Assembly: GCF_002104995.1 (NCBI RefSeq)
Contig: NW_024468249.1
Location: forward strand, 930,001 to 994,000
Direction of reading: 5' to 3'
Length of the DNA: 64,000 bases
Source of the DNA: Linderina pennispora
Lineage: Eukaryota > Kickxellomycota > Kickxellomycetes > Kickxellales > Kickxellaceae
Every line of letters starts with the position of its first letter. The stretch's first letter is position 1. Positions 11,241 through 21,863 of this stretch are shown piece after piece. The notes under the pieces were generated by a model. That model was given only the letters and a program-made list of their open reading frames with translations, searched no databases and was not told where the DNA came from. The position numbers and the translations under genes are program-made.

Positions 11241-12600
11241 TTACTGGCACTTTTTGTCGACAATCGAGGCGCCGTGTTCGTCGTACTCGGCGCGCGAGAT
11301 CCACAGCTGGTGGAATGTGCCCAGAGACGCCAGGATCGATCCTCCGAGCCACGACGACACCTTGCGCTCTGTGTTTGTGTTTGGCGCGTGCAGCTTGATT
11401 TTGCCGCCGGGGATCGAGTTCGTCAGCATAAACGACATGCGGTCGGCGTACGCTGGGAACAGCGATGCACCGGCACCCGCCAGCACCACGTTGTTCAGAA
11501 GCTGGGGCCGCAGATCAATGTCGCTGGCAACCACGCTCTTGATGGCCAGCTCGTGCAGGCCCATCAGCTGCACGTTCTCCAGCCGCTTCGGCCGCTTAAC
11601 CATGTATGTGTTTGGATCAAACAGGATCTCGGGGATCTTGAACCGCGCTGAGCCAACAGACATGTTGAAGCCGTCTGGGAACTCGAACGGCTTGTGCGGG
11701 CGCGAGCCGGCATTCTGCTCCATGAACGGCGTCTCGATGAACTCGCATGTGGCCTCCTTGAACTCCTGCACTGCGCGCAGCCGCATATCATGGAGGAACG
11801 AGTCGGTCGTGCCAGCCCGTCCAAACCGCTCAACTTGCGGCTGCTGCAGCGTCTCGACAGCCGCCTTGGCCTTGATGTCGAAAATTGGCGTCGGCTCGTA
11901 CTGCTGGCTGTCCTTAAGCATGGCTAGGATCTGCTCAGACAAAAGCTCGCCGCCGAGCTCCTGCTTGACTATGGTCTTTGACAGGCAGAAGCCCTCGTAC
12001 ACGGCACACGCGCTGGCCATTTCGCCGCCCACATCCACCACCAGGCCTGTATGCTTTCCAGTGCCGAAGGCTGCCAGCACCGGCGTCTTGCACACATAGA
12101 ATGCCGGTGAGCTGAACTTCTCAAAGGCCATCTCGATCAGCTTTTCGCGCAACGCAGTCGTGTTCCACGCCGCCTCGCTAACCATCACCGGGTGCTCCGA
12201 CGGGTTCACGTGCAGACGCGACTTGAACGCGTACTCCCAAATCTTCTCGTAAATGTCCCAGTCCTTGACCAGCCCGTGCTCCAGCGGCCGACCAATCTCC
12301 ATGTTTGCGCGCCACGTTGCTGACTCTGAGTCGCCGACATAATAGCTGCGAACCTTTTTGCTTCGTTGTGACGCCGTTGGCTTCGGTGGGCTGTCCGTTC
12401 ATCTCGACGTCGGTCTCGGTGGCAGGCTTTGAGGCAGGCGTGTCGACGGTTTCGGTGGCCTCAACCTCAGTCTCGACGTAGCCAACGTGTGAGGGGAAGT
12501 ATGCCTTGGGCATGTCTTCGCCAGCGAAACCGGCACGCGTCCATGTGCTGCCGACATCAATCACCAGTGCATTAACCTCGTCTCCGCCGTAAGTGGGCAT
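11241..12600 (-). CDS. ARP4: Actin-related protein Arp4 (BAF53/ACTL6-like), frame broken by one extra base
   Basis: Nuclear actin-related protein, a shared subunit of SWR1/INO80 remodelers and the NuA4 acetyltransferase. The N-terminus ([32 protein letters not shown]) and the body ([11 protein letters not shown]..., [60 protein letters not shown]) fit Arp4 throughout. A low-complexity insertion after about residue 45 is usual for Arp4. The frame changes at the A5 run near 12360: reading four A's joins TTKQ to [19 protein letters not shown]. The corrected coding length is 1,359 nt (452 aa). I judge this a sequencing error, not a pseudogene. It shares a 271-bp divergent promoter with RNA polymerase I A49; a T16 run ends 5 nt before its ATG. 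Confidence 0.88.
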
Positions 12601-12871
12601 AGTGAAAAAAAAAAAAAAAACAGTGCTGAAATTGGAGGAAATGTGCGATTTGTGAGTGAAAAGGGAAACTGGCTGCCAGCAAGCGCGTTATGAGCAGTTG
12701 GAGTCTCAGCCGAACCGAGCCGTATGCACAGAGGCGCCAGATCGGTTCGCTAGCAAAAAAATATTTTTTAACACCTGGCTCGCCAGCAACGTCGGCAATT
12801 TCGTCTCTGCTTCTTCGTTCAATTGACATTATACCTTGTCTTTCTATTCGGACAACCTGACATTTTCAAAC
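12601..12871. promoter_or_regulatory. Divergent Arp4 / A49 promoter with A16 tract
   Basis: The A16 run at 12605-12620 is T16 on the Arp4 coding strand, immediately upstream of its start codon. The 271-bp gap must serve both genes. Confidence 0.5.
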
Positions 12872-14747
12872 ATGGCCAACAAGCGCAAGTCGTCAGAACT
12901 CGAGGCCAAGGGAGGCAGCAGCGCCACTGTCAAAGTAGACAACTCGCGGGCCGATATCCAGCCAGTGCTCGGTAAGTCACCAACGAACACGCAGCACCGG
13001 GCTGTCCCTTCTGTTGCTTCCACCACCACATACTGACGATTGGCACAATTACCTGCCTGTATAGCTACATTTTCGGCTGTTGCCCCGCCGGTTGCCTCGA
13101 CGTTCACCACATTCAAGTCGGGGGATAAGGATCAGAACCAGGAATGCCTTGTAGTTAGCGAGGGCGACAAGGTGGAGTACGTGGGCCAGAGCTCTGAGGA
13201 CGGCTCTGCCCTCTTTAAGGGATGCAAATACATGGTCGGCGTGTACGACAAGGCCACCAACACAGTGACGTTCCGGCGCGCACCGCTCGTGCGGATCAAC
13301 ACCGTCGTGAAGTCGCTGAAGAGCTCGCGCGGCGTCAAGGAGCATGACATTTCGAACCGGATCCTGGAGGCGCGCAACGAGCTGGGCGAGAAGTTTGGTA
13401 ACAAGAAGAGGAAGGCACAGATCCGCGCCGAGGAGCGCAACAAGATCAACATGGACCAGATCCAGGGCAGCGCGGGCATTATCAGCACGTCTATCGAGGC
13501 ACGCACCACCTCCATGCCCACGTCCAAGGACCTGGCCGACGAAGCCAACCAGAACCGTCCGCTGCCCAACTACGACTCCACCACGACTGTGCCTGCCGAC
13601 GTCTACGACATGGAGGACGTGCTGTCAAAGGCCGAGGCCTCGCACATCAACGTGTCGTCGTTTGTCAAGGCCAAGTCGCCGGATGACTACAAGCGGTTTA
13701 TCCCCGTGCAGTCCACTTTTGTGTCGGCCAAGGTCGACAAGATCCTGGACTCGGGCAAGCCCAACCTGGCGCTGCTGCGTCGCGCGCTGTTCTTGGCATA
13801 TCTGATGAAGTTTGCCACTATGCGTGGAAAGGCGACGCAGAGCCGCGATGCCTGCAGCCAAGCAGATGCGCTGCGCGCCCGAGATTGCCGACGTCATCTT
13901 TGAGAAATTCGCAGAGTGCGTTGCTGGCGCGCTGAACCCCGACGGCAGCCCCGTGTACAAGAAGACGCCGGGCATGGACAACAAGCTGATTTGCTACATT
14001 GCCATCCTGATGCTGTCGCTTAATGAGTGGATCATGTACCCGAGCGCCATGGCGGCGGACCTTGGCATGCCCACAAAGAAGTAAGTATTCTCCGCAGAAA
14101 AATGAAGCGGTTGCGGAGAGCCAGCGCGGGTCTTGGCATGGTTGACATTTCCACGTCTATGGTGTATATCCCGCTGCCTGGCGCCCCTGGCTGATACCCC
14201 AGCCATTTCACCCTGACTAGAGCTGCGCATTGTTATTTCGGCTGCATCTTTTCCGCAAAAGGACATACCCATGGTTGTTTCTGCCGCGTTATTTATTGAC
14301 GAAATGGTGCGCCTCCCAGTGTCTATATTGGACATTGGGTTCGCCGATTCACACGCATTTGCTCTGCCGCCGCCGCTGCTGCCGCCGAACAGCGGGAGTA
14401 CCTGAGCTGCATTCACAAGACACGACCTGGGTCAGCCCTTGCCTTTTGCAGACATTCTCACTGGTTGTTCCATGTCTGCACAAAAGGCGCCCGTTGTTTT
14501 TTGTGACCTGCACTGATTTTTCCCCTCAGCGCGACATCTCCACGTATTCACACTTGACTGACATTGATGTATTATTTTTAGGGCTGAAAAGTATCTCGAG
14601 AGCGTTGGGTGCAAGCTCGAAGCCGCATCCAAGGAGGAAATCGCAAGGTTCTCGAGCAGCAAGCGTGCTGCGGGGGCTCCGAAGAAGGCGGTGCTCAAGG
14701 CACCGGTCTCCTTCCCGAAGGAGAAGAGCGGGCCGAGCAGACGCTGA
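12872..14747 (+). CDS. RPA49: RNA polymerase I subunit A49 (POLR1E/Rpa49), one frame break
   Basis: Subunit of RNA polymerase I, nucleolar, partner of A34.5. Three exons: 12872-12971, 13065-14080 and 14582-14747. Intron 1 is 93 nt (phase 1, GTAAGT). Intron 2 is 501 nt (GTAAGT to TTTTTAG), long for this window. The N-terminal dimerisation domain is seen in residues ~35-130 (KSGDKDQNQECLVVSEGD, YMVGVYDKATNTVTFRRAP). The C-terminal tandem winged-helix region includes KLICYIAILMLSLNEW and, across intron 2, MPTKKAEKYLESVGCKLE. A one-base shift between about 13815 and 13860 breaks the frame; removing one base gives 1,281 nt (426 aa). The C-terminal tail is Lys/Ser-rich. Confidence 0.85.
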
Positions 14748-16227
14748 GCTCAATTAATTTTCCTCATTATAAATTCTGTTTCTCGGATGAACATGTCGAC
14801 CAGATTTGCTGTTTGTTGCTGTTTCAGTCGGCAATCCCTGGTGTCCTACTTCCTTCTTGCAGAAGCGAGTCGGACATATCCGATTAAAAAAAAGGGCGGT
14901 TCTTTGTTGTTCTTGGCTGGGACAGGGCGGAGCGGGCATGCACGGACATGTGCATCTCTTGAGCTGGAGGAGCCAGTGCGCACCCGATGCTCGCAGAACA
15001 CTCGAAGGATGATCGCTTGCAAGTGTGGGTAAAACAGCGTGGATTCCTCATCGTGTCCCCCTTTCTGCCAAGCGCCCAGTCTTTGTAGACACAACATTAC
15101 AGGATTCGCTCTTGTAAATAGAGCAGAATGGCCGATCCATCGATGTGCCGAAAGCACATCACGCCAGTTTCGCTACCCGTCGGTCCCATCCCCGCTTAGA
15201 GAAAAGCGCGTCTACAAGGGGGCGACTGCTTCGCACATGAGGAGGGTGTTCGATACCAATTGGCTTCCGCTTGCCTCCGGCGCGCTGCCGAGGACGATCT
15301 GGGCAATTAGTGTGGATTCTCGCACCATCTCCCTCTCCAATGTCGTGGGCCAGACAGGCGCATGCTCCTCGAACGGGATGCTGCGCTGCACGGGCAGCCG
15401 CAAGATCTCTGCCACAGCGTCGGCTGCCAGGCGGCCTGGACGTGCGCTTGTCTGTTAGCTCTCGCGGGCCCAGCCTTCGGTGGCTATTTCTGAGAACTAA
15501 TCGATGAGTGTGCGCAGGTGGAATAGCCGAATCGAAATATTTCAACGGCCGCGCTGCTGCTGGCCAGGGGCTGGGGGAGAGTAAAATGCGATTACAGTGA
15601 TGTATTTGGGACCAATCACCGCGCGCCAGACCACTCCCTTCGGCTAGAATGCCCGGACAGTGCCAAGAATCGCCAGAGAGGGGGTGCAGGTGACCCCAGC
15701 GCCGGACCTTGGCAAACCCGCCCGCGCCAGCGCAGTGAGCGACTATTTTTAAGTACAGGCACATCTTGTCGAAACACGCACACCATGCATACAGAAAAAG
15801 CGCCCAAGAAGCCCTTTTCTCATTCTTGTCTCACAGCGAGTATATAGGGGCTGGAGCACGCCTCGCGCCGGAGTGGGACTCTCTCTTTCCCTTCTCCAAC
15901 TTTTTTTAAAGCGAAGCTTTCCTCTCGACCCAGTGTGCTTGTAGTAGACAAGTGATAGCCCTCTCTCTCGTTCTTGCGCGCTCTCTCCCACGTTCCAAAC
16001 CGCTCTCTCCACTAGCAGCCAGTTCCATCTGGGAGACACAGCCAAAGAAGCACCCTTGACATCCACCACTTCCTACCGTCGGACTTGTCAACAACAACAA
16101 CACCATAGCAGATACCTTTTTGGAGAGGGATTATCTCTGTTTTTATTCGCTTCTCAGAGGATAACGAGACACAGCTTCCTTTTTCCTCTCACACACAGCC
16201 TTCCAACCATACAGATATAACACGGAT
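14748..16227. other. Intergenic / long 5' leader upstream of the GATA/PHD gene
   Basis: No recognisable gene. From about 15870 to 16010 it is rich in CT repeats (ctctct) and near 16090-16104 has (caa)n, typical of a long pyrimidine-rich promoter and leader for the downstream gene. A possible minus-strand exon at 15212-15442 is listed separately. Confidence 0.5.
15212..15442 (-). CDS. Possible orphan exon, unrecognised
   Basis: One minus-strand frame reads as plausible protein (LAADAVAEILRLPVQ, EREMVRESTLIAQIVLG, LLMCEAVAPL-stop), with alternating hydrophobic residues. A splice-like ctaacag precedes it near 15450. It has no in-frame ATG (its longest version begins at GTG) and I recognise no family. 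It could be the last exon of an undetected gene or chance. Confidence 0.2.
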   Translation of the reverse strand, partial: RPGRLAADAVAEILRLPVQRSIPFEEHAPVWPTTLEREMVRESTLIAQIVLGSAPEASGSQLVSNTLLMCEAVAPL

Positions 16228-18858
16228 ATGCTGTCAACGAACAATATTCTAGAATCACACGTGCACCCTCACCACTGCTTTGCCCCAGCATCGGCGTCCA
16301 TGCAGCAGCAGCAGCAGCAGCCGACAAGGGCCACGGCAGCCAGCAACCCGTCGGCGTTTGGGCAGCGGATGCACGCCGTCAATGCCTCGGCGAATGGGGG
16401 TGCACCAGCGCTGGCCACCACGCTCGACTCCGCCCTTGCGCACACGCACCCGAATAATACTGCTTACGATGCGGCGACTGCCTCGGCATTTGCGATGGCA
16501 GCGGCCACAGTAGCAGCAGCAGTGAGCGCTGCGCCATCGCTGCACCACTACCACCCGCCGGCCACAGCCGGTATGCCACTGGGTGCGCCGATTGTGCCAG
16601 CAGATAATGTCGCTTTTGGTGGCGATGCGAACAATTCCATCGGCATGCTGGGCCGGACCGCTGCCCAGCCCGGCGGTCATATGCCCCACCCGATAGCTGC
16701 TCCGCGGCCTGTCTCCGCGCAGCAGCTGGCGCCGCCGGCCTGGATGCTGGCTGCGCTGCCGCTCGAGGTTCTGCTGGGTCTGGCTGCGCCCACGTACAAG
16801 CAGAAGATAATCAACGATGTGTTTTTCACGCAGGAGGAGCGGCACGAGTCGCCGCAGCTGACGCCCGTAAGCGAAGTCGAGGATACCCGCGACAAGCTGC
16901 TGGCGCCCGAGGACGACTCGTCGGACGACGACGACATGACCACTGGTCTCGATCTGTCGGCGGACCTGGCGATGTTTGCCGACCCGCGCGAGGCGGCAGC
17001 CCGTGGTGTGTGGGCAGCGGCGGAGGAAATCGACACTGTTTGTGCGAGCACCCGCCAGCCCTCGCCCACACCGACTGTTACATCTGACCGCGATCATGCA
17101 GCCCTGGTCAGTTCCACAGTTGAGCTCGCTGATGATGCTGGTGTCTGCCAAGGCCCACTCGTCGCCGCTCTCCGCCCACGTTGCACAGTCAAAGTCACAG
17201 TACTTGAGGTAAGCTCTCTTTTGCGCTGCTGTTTCACGCCATTCCCTTCCCCTCACCACTCTGCCAGCGTTCCCGGAGAGAGGAGATCGTCCAATCCCTA
17301 ATGGCATCGGGTTGGTCACTTCGCATGCTCCCACATTTCACCTCATGCTGGTTTCGGCCTGTGCGAGATTTGCCCTCCAGAGCGACCCTTTCCTGCCGGT
17401 TTCGGGTCGTCCGGAGACTTTAGGGCGATCTGCAATTTGTCGCCGAGTGTCATGACGCACGTTGCCAGCCGACATTCCTGTCCCTCCCCTCTCTCTGGAC
17501 ACTCGCAGCCGCCCGCTGGGGAGGAGACCTCTGGCCATTCTTGTCCTTCTGCGTGCTTTGTCACTCGCGCAAGATAGTAGCACGCAGTAAGAGACGTGGG
17601 TGGGATGCGTCCAATTTCATGCCGTTGTTCCTTTTTTCCTTTCACAACGAGCCCATTCTGTGCTGCACTCTTGCAGGCCTCTTTTTTCTGGGCTCAGCCT
17701 TATGCACGATTGTTGCATTGGCTTCGAGTGCGATTGGCACGAACCGGCACAACCGAGAGCGCAGACGCTATCCGTTTTTTCCAGGACTGGCTTCTCTATG
17801 AAGCTGCTGCCTGCTGCCCGTATGCCTACTGCAAACTTATTTGTGGGGATCTACCGTACATTTGCCTTCTGGCTTCTTATTCGATGCTGCATTTTCTCTT
17901 TCCCCTCTCCCTTTGCAAATGCCTCCAGACTGGCCTCGCGTTGTTTGACAGTGAAGCGCGCGCATGCCTGCACTTTTCAGGCTCCCGCGCCTGGAATTGC
18001 TCGCGCTTGTCCAACGCCAGAGTGGAAAAATGCACCCCCTCCCCATCCCCCTTCCGGCTAGAGAAGATCTCGCTAATGCAATTATTCCCATTTGTTATTT
18101 ATAGCCCGGCTGACACTGAGACGGCGTCACTGAGCGGAGAATCATGTGTTGACTCGACTGCCCCTGAGCCCGCCGCGGTCCGCGCAAGCCTGCGCCCGAC
18201 GGTATTCGAAGAGATGACCCACAGCGGAATCGACTGGTGCCGGTACTGCGGGACAACCGAGGGCATCAACTGGCGCCCGGGGCCCTGGGGCAAGCGCACG
18301 CTGTGCAACAAGCACGGGTGCGACTACAAGGGCTACGGCTTTGCCTCCAAGATGCCGCGCCTGAACCTCCGCAACTTCGCCGAGGAGGCTGTCGAGGAGC
18401 GTCTGCGGCCCGTGCTGCAGACCTTCTGCCAGGTGTGCCAGAAGGACTTTTCCGAGCACGACAACGTCCTGATGCACTGTGACGGCTGCCACCGCGCCTA
18501 CCACCAGGAGTGCCACCCGGAGGGCATCGCCGACGAGTGCGTGCGCTTCGACAAGCGCTGGTACTGCGAGCCGACGTGCATCGACAACGTGCGGCGCAAG
18601 AAGATCCTGGTCGAGCTGCCCAAGTGCCGGCTGCCGTACATGTGCTCGCCAAGAAACAACGCCCACAGCGACAGCGCCAAGAACGGGACCCATCAGACCA
18701 CCCCGAGGACCACACGGAAACGCAAGGCGTCTGCCCAGCGCGACAGTGGGTCGTCGGACGCGCCAAAGGCCGCCGCCACCTCGCGAAGCAACAAGGTGCG
18801 CAAATCGTCGAGAGTCACTCGCCCGTCAAAGCGTCTAACCTCTGACTACGCCGAGTAG
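16228..18858 (+). CDS. GATA-like zinc finger plus PHD finger protein (chromatin/transcription factor)
   Basis: Exon 1 is 16228-17208; exon 2 is 18105-18858, separated by an 896-nt intron. The N-terminal half is low complexity (Gln6 near residue 26, Ala-rich) with an acidic run (EDDSSDDDD). The C-terminal half carries a GATA-like finger (CRYCGTTEGINWRPGPWGKR then TLCNKHGC) and a canonical C4HC3 PHD finger (CQVC..., CDGCHRAYHQEC, WYCEPTC), then a basic tail (TRKRKA, KVRKSSRVTRPSKR). PHD fingers read histone H3 tails. The GATA-like finger has CNKH where GATA factors have CNAC, so DNA binding is uncertain. The two exons join in frame only if one extra base is removed from exon 1 (between about 17000 and 17150), giving 1,734 nt (577 aa). 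The late part of exon 1 reads better in the shifted frame (SAKAHSSPLSAHVAQSKSQYL). Confidence 0.7.
17209..18104 (+). other. Putative 896-nt intron of the GATA/PHD gene
   Basis: Donor GAG|GTAAGC at 17209, acceptor TTATTTATAG ending at 18104. The interior is pyrimidine-rich and not coding-like. The exact borders depend on the inferred frame correction in exon 1; an alternative acceptor (GCCTCCAG, near 17930) would keep phase 0 but adds unlikely protein. Confidence 0.5.
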
Positions 18859-19168
18859 ACCAAAAAAACCCCCCCCAACGCCCTACTTCATCACCACCAC
18901 CACAAACAGCCACCACCCACCCCATCACTCTTGACTTATGTACGTTGTAAATAAGATTCCTTCTTCATTTCCATGTTGCACCGCACTCAAAACGCCTCCG
19001 CCGGAGCCTTGCATCTTCTAAATGCAGCCTAATTGCTCCCCCGGCCTCGCCTGGCCCGACTGTGCATTCAGATAAGCATCGATTTCTCACCGATGACTCC
19101 GAGTTCACATGCACTGGCCACCAAGCCACACTTCTCAATTATGTCATGTATTGGGTACCTGCAGCTGC
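18859..19168. other. Convergent 3' region
   Basis: Lies between the 3' ends of the GATA/PHD gene and dymeclin. It has a short A/C-rich run (caaaaaaacccccccc at 18860) after the stop codon and no gene. Confidence 0.5.
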
Positions 19169-21719
19169 TCACAGCACCAGGCTCTCAAACTCCTCCAGCA
19201 GCGGCGTCCGCCCCTCAACCGCGACCAACCCGCTGGCCGCCATTCAGCTCCCACACCAGCGGCAGCATAAACCCTGTCCACTCCCTCTCGGGAGCCACCC
19301 TGGCCACGCCTGCAACCCGCACTTCCTCAGCAGCAAGCTGACTGCCGGGCGCCTCTTTCCCGACGACCGACTGGATGACACCCAAGATGTCCTTGGCCAG
19401 CGGATTGCTCAATGACGAAATCCGTGCATGGAAATACGCAACCTCTGACTCGTAGCTGCGCCGCATACACGCCGACGACGCCCCGGTCATCGCCGCGACC
19501 CGTCGAACTGACGAGCTCGCGCGCCTGCAGAAGACAGTAGATGAACTGCGCGTTGTTGCTGTACGCCAGCCGGCAAAACAGTGCCAGCAGCGCACCCAAT
19601 GTCTGCTCGTACACCTCCAGCTCCTGCCTTTCCTCGCCCACCAGCATGCTGCCCATTCCAGAGAGCCGCGCGCTGCGCCTATGGATCATTTCAAACAGCT
19701 TCACCAGCTTCTGCGCCACTGCAGTTGGCGTCTCAGTCGCACCATTCAGCACGTTGATTAGGATCGCCAGGACCTGCGCATGCACCTGTGCGATCTTTCA
19801 GCAGCATCAGGTTCAGCTGGAACACACGCAGCGCCTCAGCGACTATGCACTGCGAGAGCGGCTGTCGCCGCATTGGGTGCGGGATTTGCTGGCCAGAACT
19901 CCACGGTCGTGCGCTGGAGCTGCTCAACAAATCGCATGTCTTCTGTAAATAGTTCCAGAATGTCGAGCCAAAGATACAGGTGCACGTACGGCACTGTGTC
20001 CAGCGCCAATGCCGCCGGCACGCCTTGCCGGAGCTTCGCTCCAGGCGACGGCAGCGTTGCACCTATTGCTACCGCCAGTGCTTGCTGGCGTGCTACTAGC
20101 CCTGTGTGCCTCCACCATCGTGCTGTGCTGGCTCTGTTTGTGTATGTCAATATGGTGGTTGGCGCCTGCTTCTGTGCAGAGTATCCTGATTTCTCGCCCT
20201 TCGACACCGAGTGCTTGCGTTGGTGGTGGCCTGAGCTGGTACTTGCTGGCTGCACATGCGACGACGCTGCAGGAATCGGCAGTGCTGTTGCAGCTGCAAT
20301 GCGCTTCAGCAGCGGTATAATCAATGTGATCTGGATCTGTCCGCGCCAGTACGTAGGTACGGAATGCCTCATTGCGGGCCACCAGAATCTGGCACCAGCA
20401 CTGCCCACTCGACGCTCTGGATCTCCTCAACTGCCTTCTCAAACAGCCTGCGGAACGACACCTTGCAGTCCACCGAGCGGCCTTCAGGTGCATCCACTGC
20501 CCTTTCAAGCGCCTTGCAAGAATGGGTTCCCCGCGTCCCTGCCTGGCTGGACCACCAGCCAGCAGCAGCAGCATCAGCGACAGCTTGCTCCAGGCTCTTG
20601 GTCTGCACCGCATACTGGCGCGCAAAGAAATACGAGTACGCGCTTGATACGAGGCTGTGGCCGGTTGGTACCGGCGGCGGATCACCCACGTACAGCAGCA
20701 ATGCATCAACAATGTCCTCCGCCGGCGTCCTGCCAATGTTGAATGCCGTCGATGATCCGACATTCATGAGCAGCTCGTCAATCAGCATATTGCTGGCGTC
20801 AGCCACGCCCTCAGCGTATACCTGAGATGCAAAAATATCTGACAGCATGGCCAGCAGTTCCTGGTGGAATGCATATGCTGTCTGCGACCCCCCGAAGGTC
20901 AAGTTTGGCCACTGCCAATACCACATAGTGTAGCACCTGTTGGTGCAGTGGCCGTGTGTCGGCTAGCACTTGTCTGAACGCGTGTGACCGCACCTCGCCA
21001 TCCTCCAGCGCGGCATACTTGTCCATGATCAGATCCACAGTGCCTGCCGACACGCTGCGGTCAGCCAGAGCCTTAGCGCATCCTGCCGCTGGTCAGCGCC
21101 AGACACATGCCCTTAAAAACCAGCCGCAAGACAAACTGCAAATTGCGCAGCACCGGGCTGACATCGCCCAGGAAGTCCAATGTGCGCAGGCAACGCATAT
21201 GCACCAGAAAATGCAGCATCGCCCAGTGCAGATTCCCCGTCAGTGCATTGTTGTCTGCCAGCTGTCGTGCAATGTATTTGGCATATCTGTCTGTCTCGCC
21301 CCACTGCTCGCGTGTCTGAACCTCAGGCACGTTTGATCCTCGCCACTTCGTCGTTCCAGATAGACAGGCTCTCCAGCCCAAACGCATGCGCCGAGCAGAA
21401 TCTACTCAGGAACCCTGTCAGCGTGTCATCCCAGCCGGTTGGTGCGATGCACTACCGCTGGTGATCTGCTAGCCGGTCCGCCCGCTTGGAGCGCTCGAAA
21501 ATGGTCTGTGGTGCGCGACGTGGTCAGCGGCGCTGGGTTCCCTGTTGCCGATGATATCAGGTGCACAGTGGGCTTGTATTGGGCCCTGGAGATTGCGTCG
21601 CCTGCCAGCGATGCGGGCTGGCCCTCGACTTGCTCGGGCATCCGCACTGACGTCGGCACCTGGAGGGGACCGACCACGATGTGCGGCTGTGGCCGTTTGC
21701 GCGTTGGCGTGTTTGTCAT
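19169..21719 (-). CDS. DYM: Dymeclin homologue, split by about ten single-base frame breaks
   Basis: Dymeclin is a myristoylated Golgi-associated protein needed for normal Golgi organisation and secretion in animals. Segments in successive minus-strand frames match dymeclin in order: an N-terminal extension (MTNTPTRKRPQ), WDDTLTGFLSRFCSAHAFGL, REQWGETDRYAKYIARQLA, LHWAMLHFLVHMRCLRTLDF, VDLIMDKYAALEDGEVRSHA, FHQELLAMLSDIFASQVYAE, EAFRTYVLARTDPDHI (animal dymeclin has YMLARTD), PYVHLYLWLDILELFTEDM, QCIVAEALRVFQLNLMLLK, VAQKLVKLFEMIHRRSARLS, NNAQFIYCLLQARELVSS, FMLPLVWEL and the end TPLLEEFESLVL. Every change of frame is in the same direction (one extra base). Removing ten bases gives 2,541 nt (846 aa). 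I therefore read it as a functional gene with sequence errors. It is divergent from the ALKBH8-like gene. Confidence 0.75.
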
Positions 21720-21863
21720 TGTAATGTAAGAATACAGATTGCGCGGCGAAAGGGAAGTGTGAAAAGTAGATACAGAAAAAGAGGTTAGCTGGCGGTAGCG
21801 AAAAGGAAAGCCTGGTCTGCACATGGCGGCAGGCAGGCAGGCAGAAGCAACCGGTTCTGTGAT
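21720..21863. promoter_or_regulatory. Short divergent promoter, dymeclin / ALKBH8-like
   Basis: Only about 140 bp separate the two divergent coding regions. It contains a caggcaggcagg repeat near 21830-21842. No clear TATA box. Confidence 0.35.

Noticed and set aside
12340-12375. Programmed ribosomal frameshift in Arp4 at the A5 run
   Set aside because: The same one-extra-base signature recurs at unrelated sequences in seven neighbouring genes, so a sequence error is simpler.
15159-15764. 201-aa minus-strand ORF
   Set aside because: Arg/His/Pro-rich with no recognisable pattern; the alternative frame at 15212-15442 looks more protein-like, and even that is weak.
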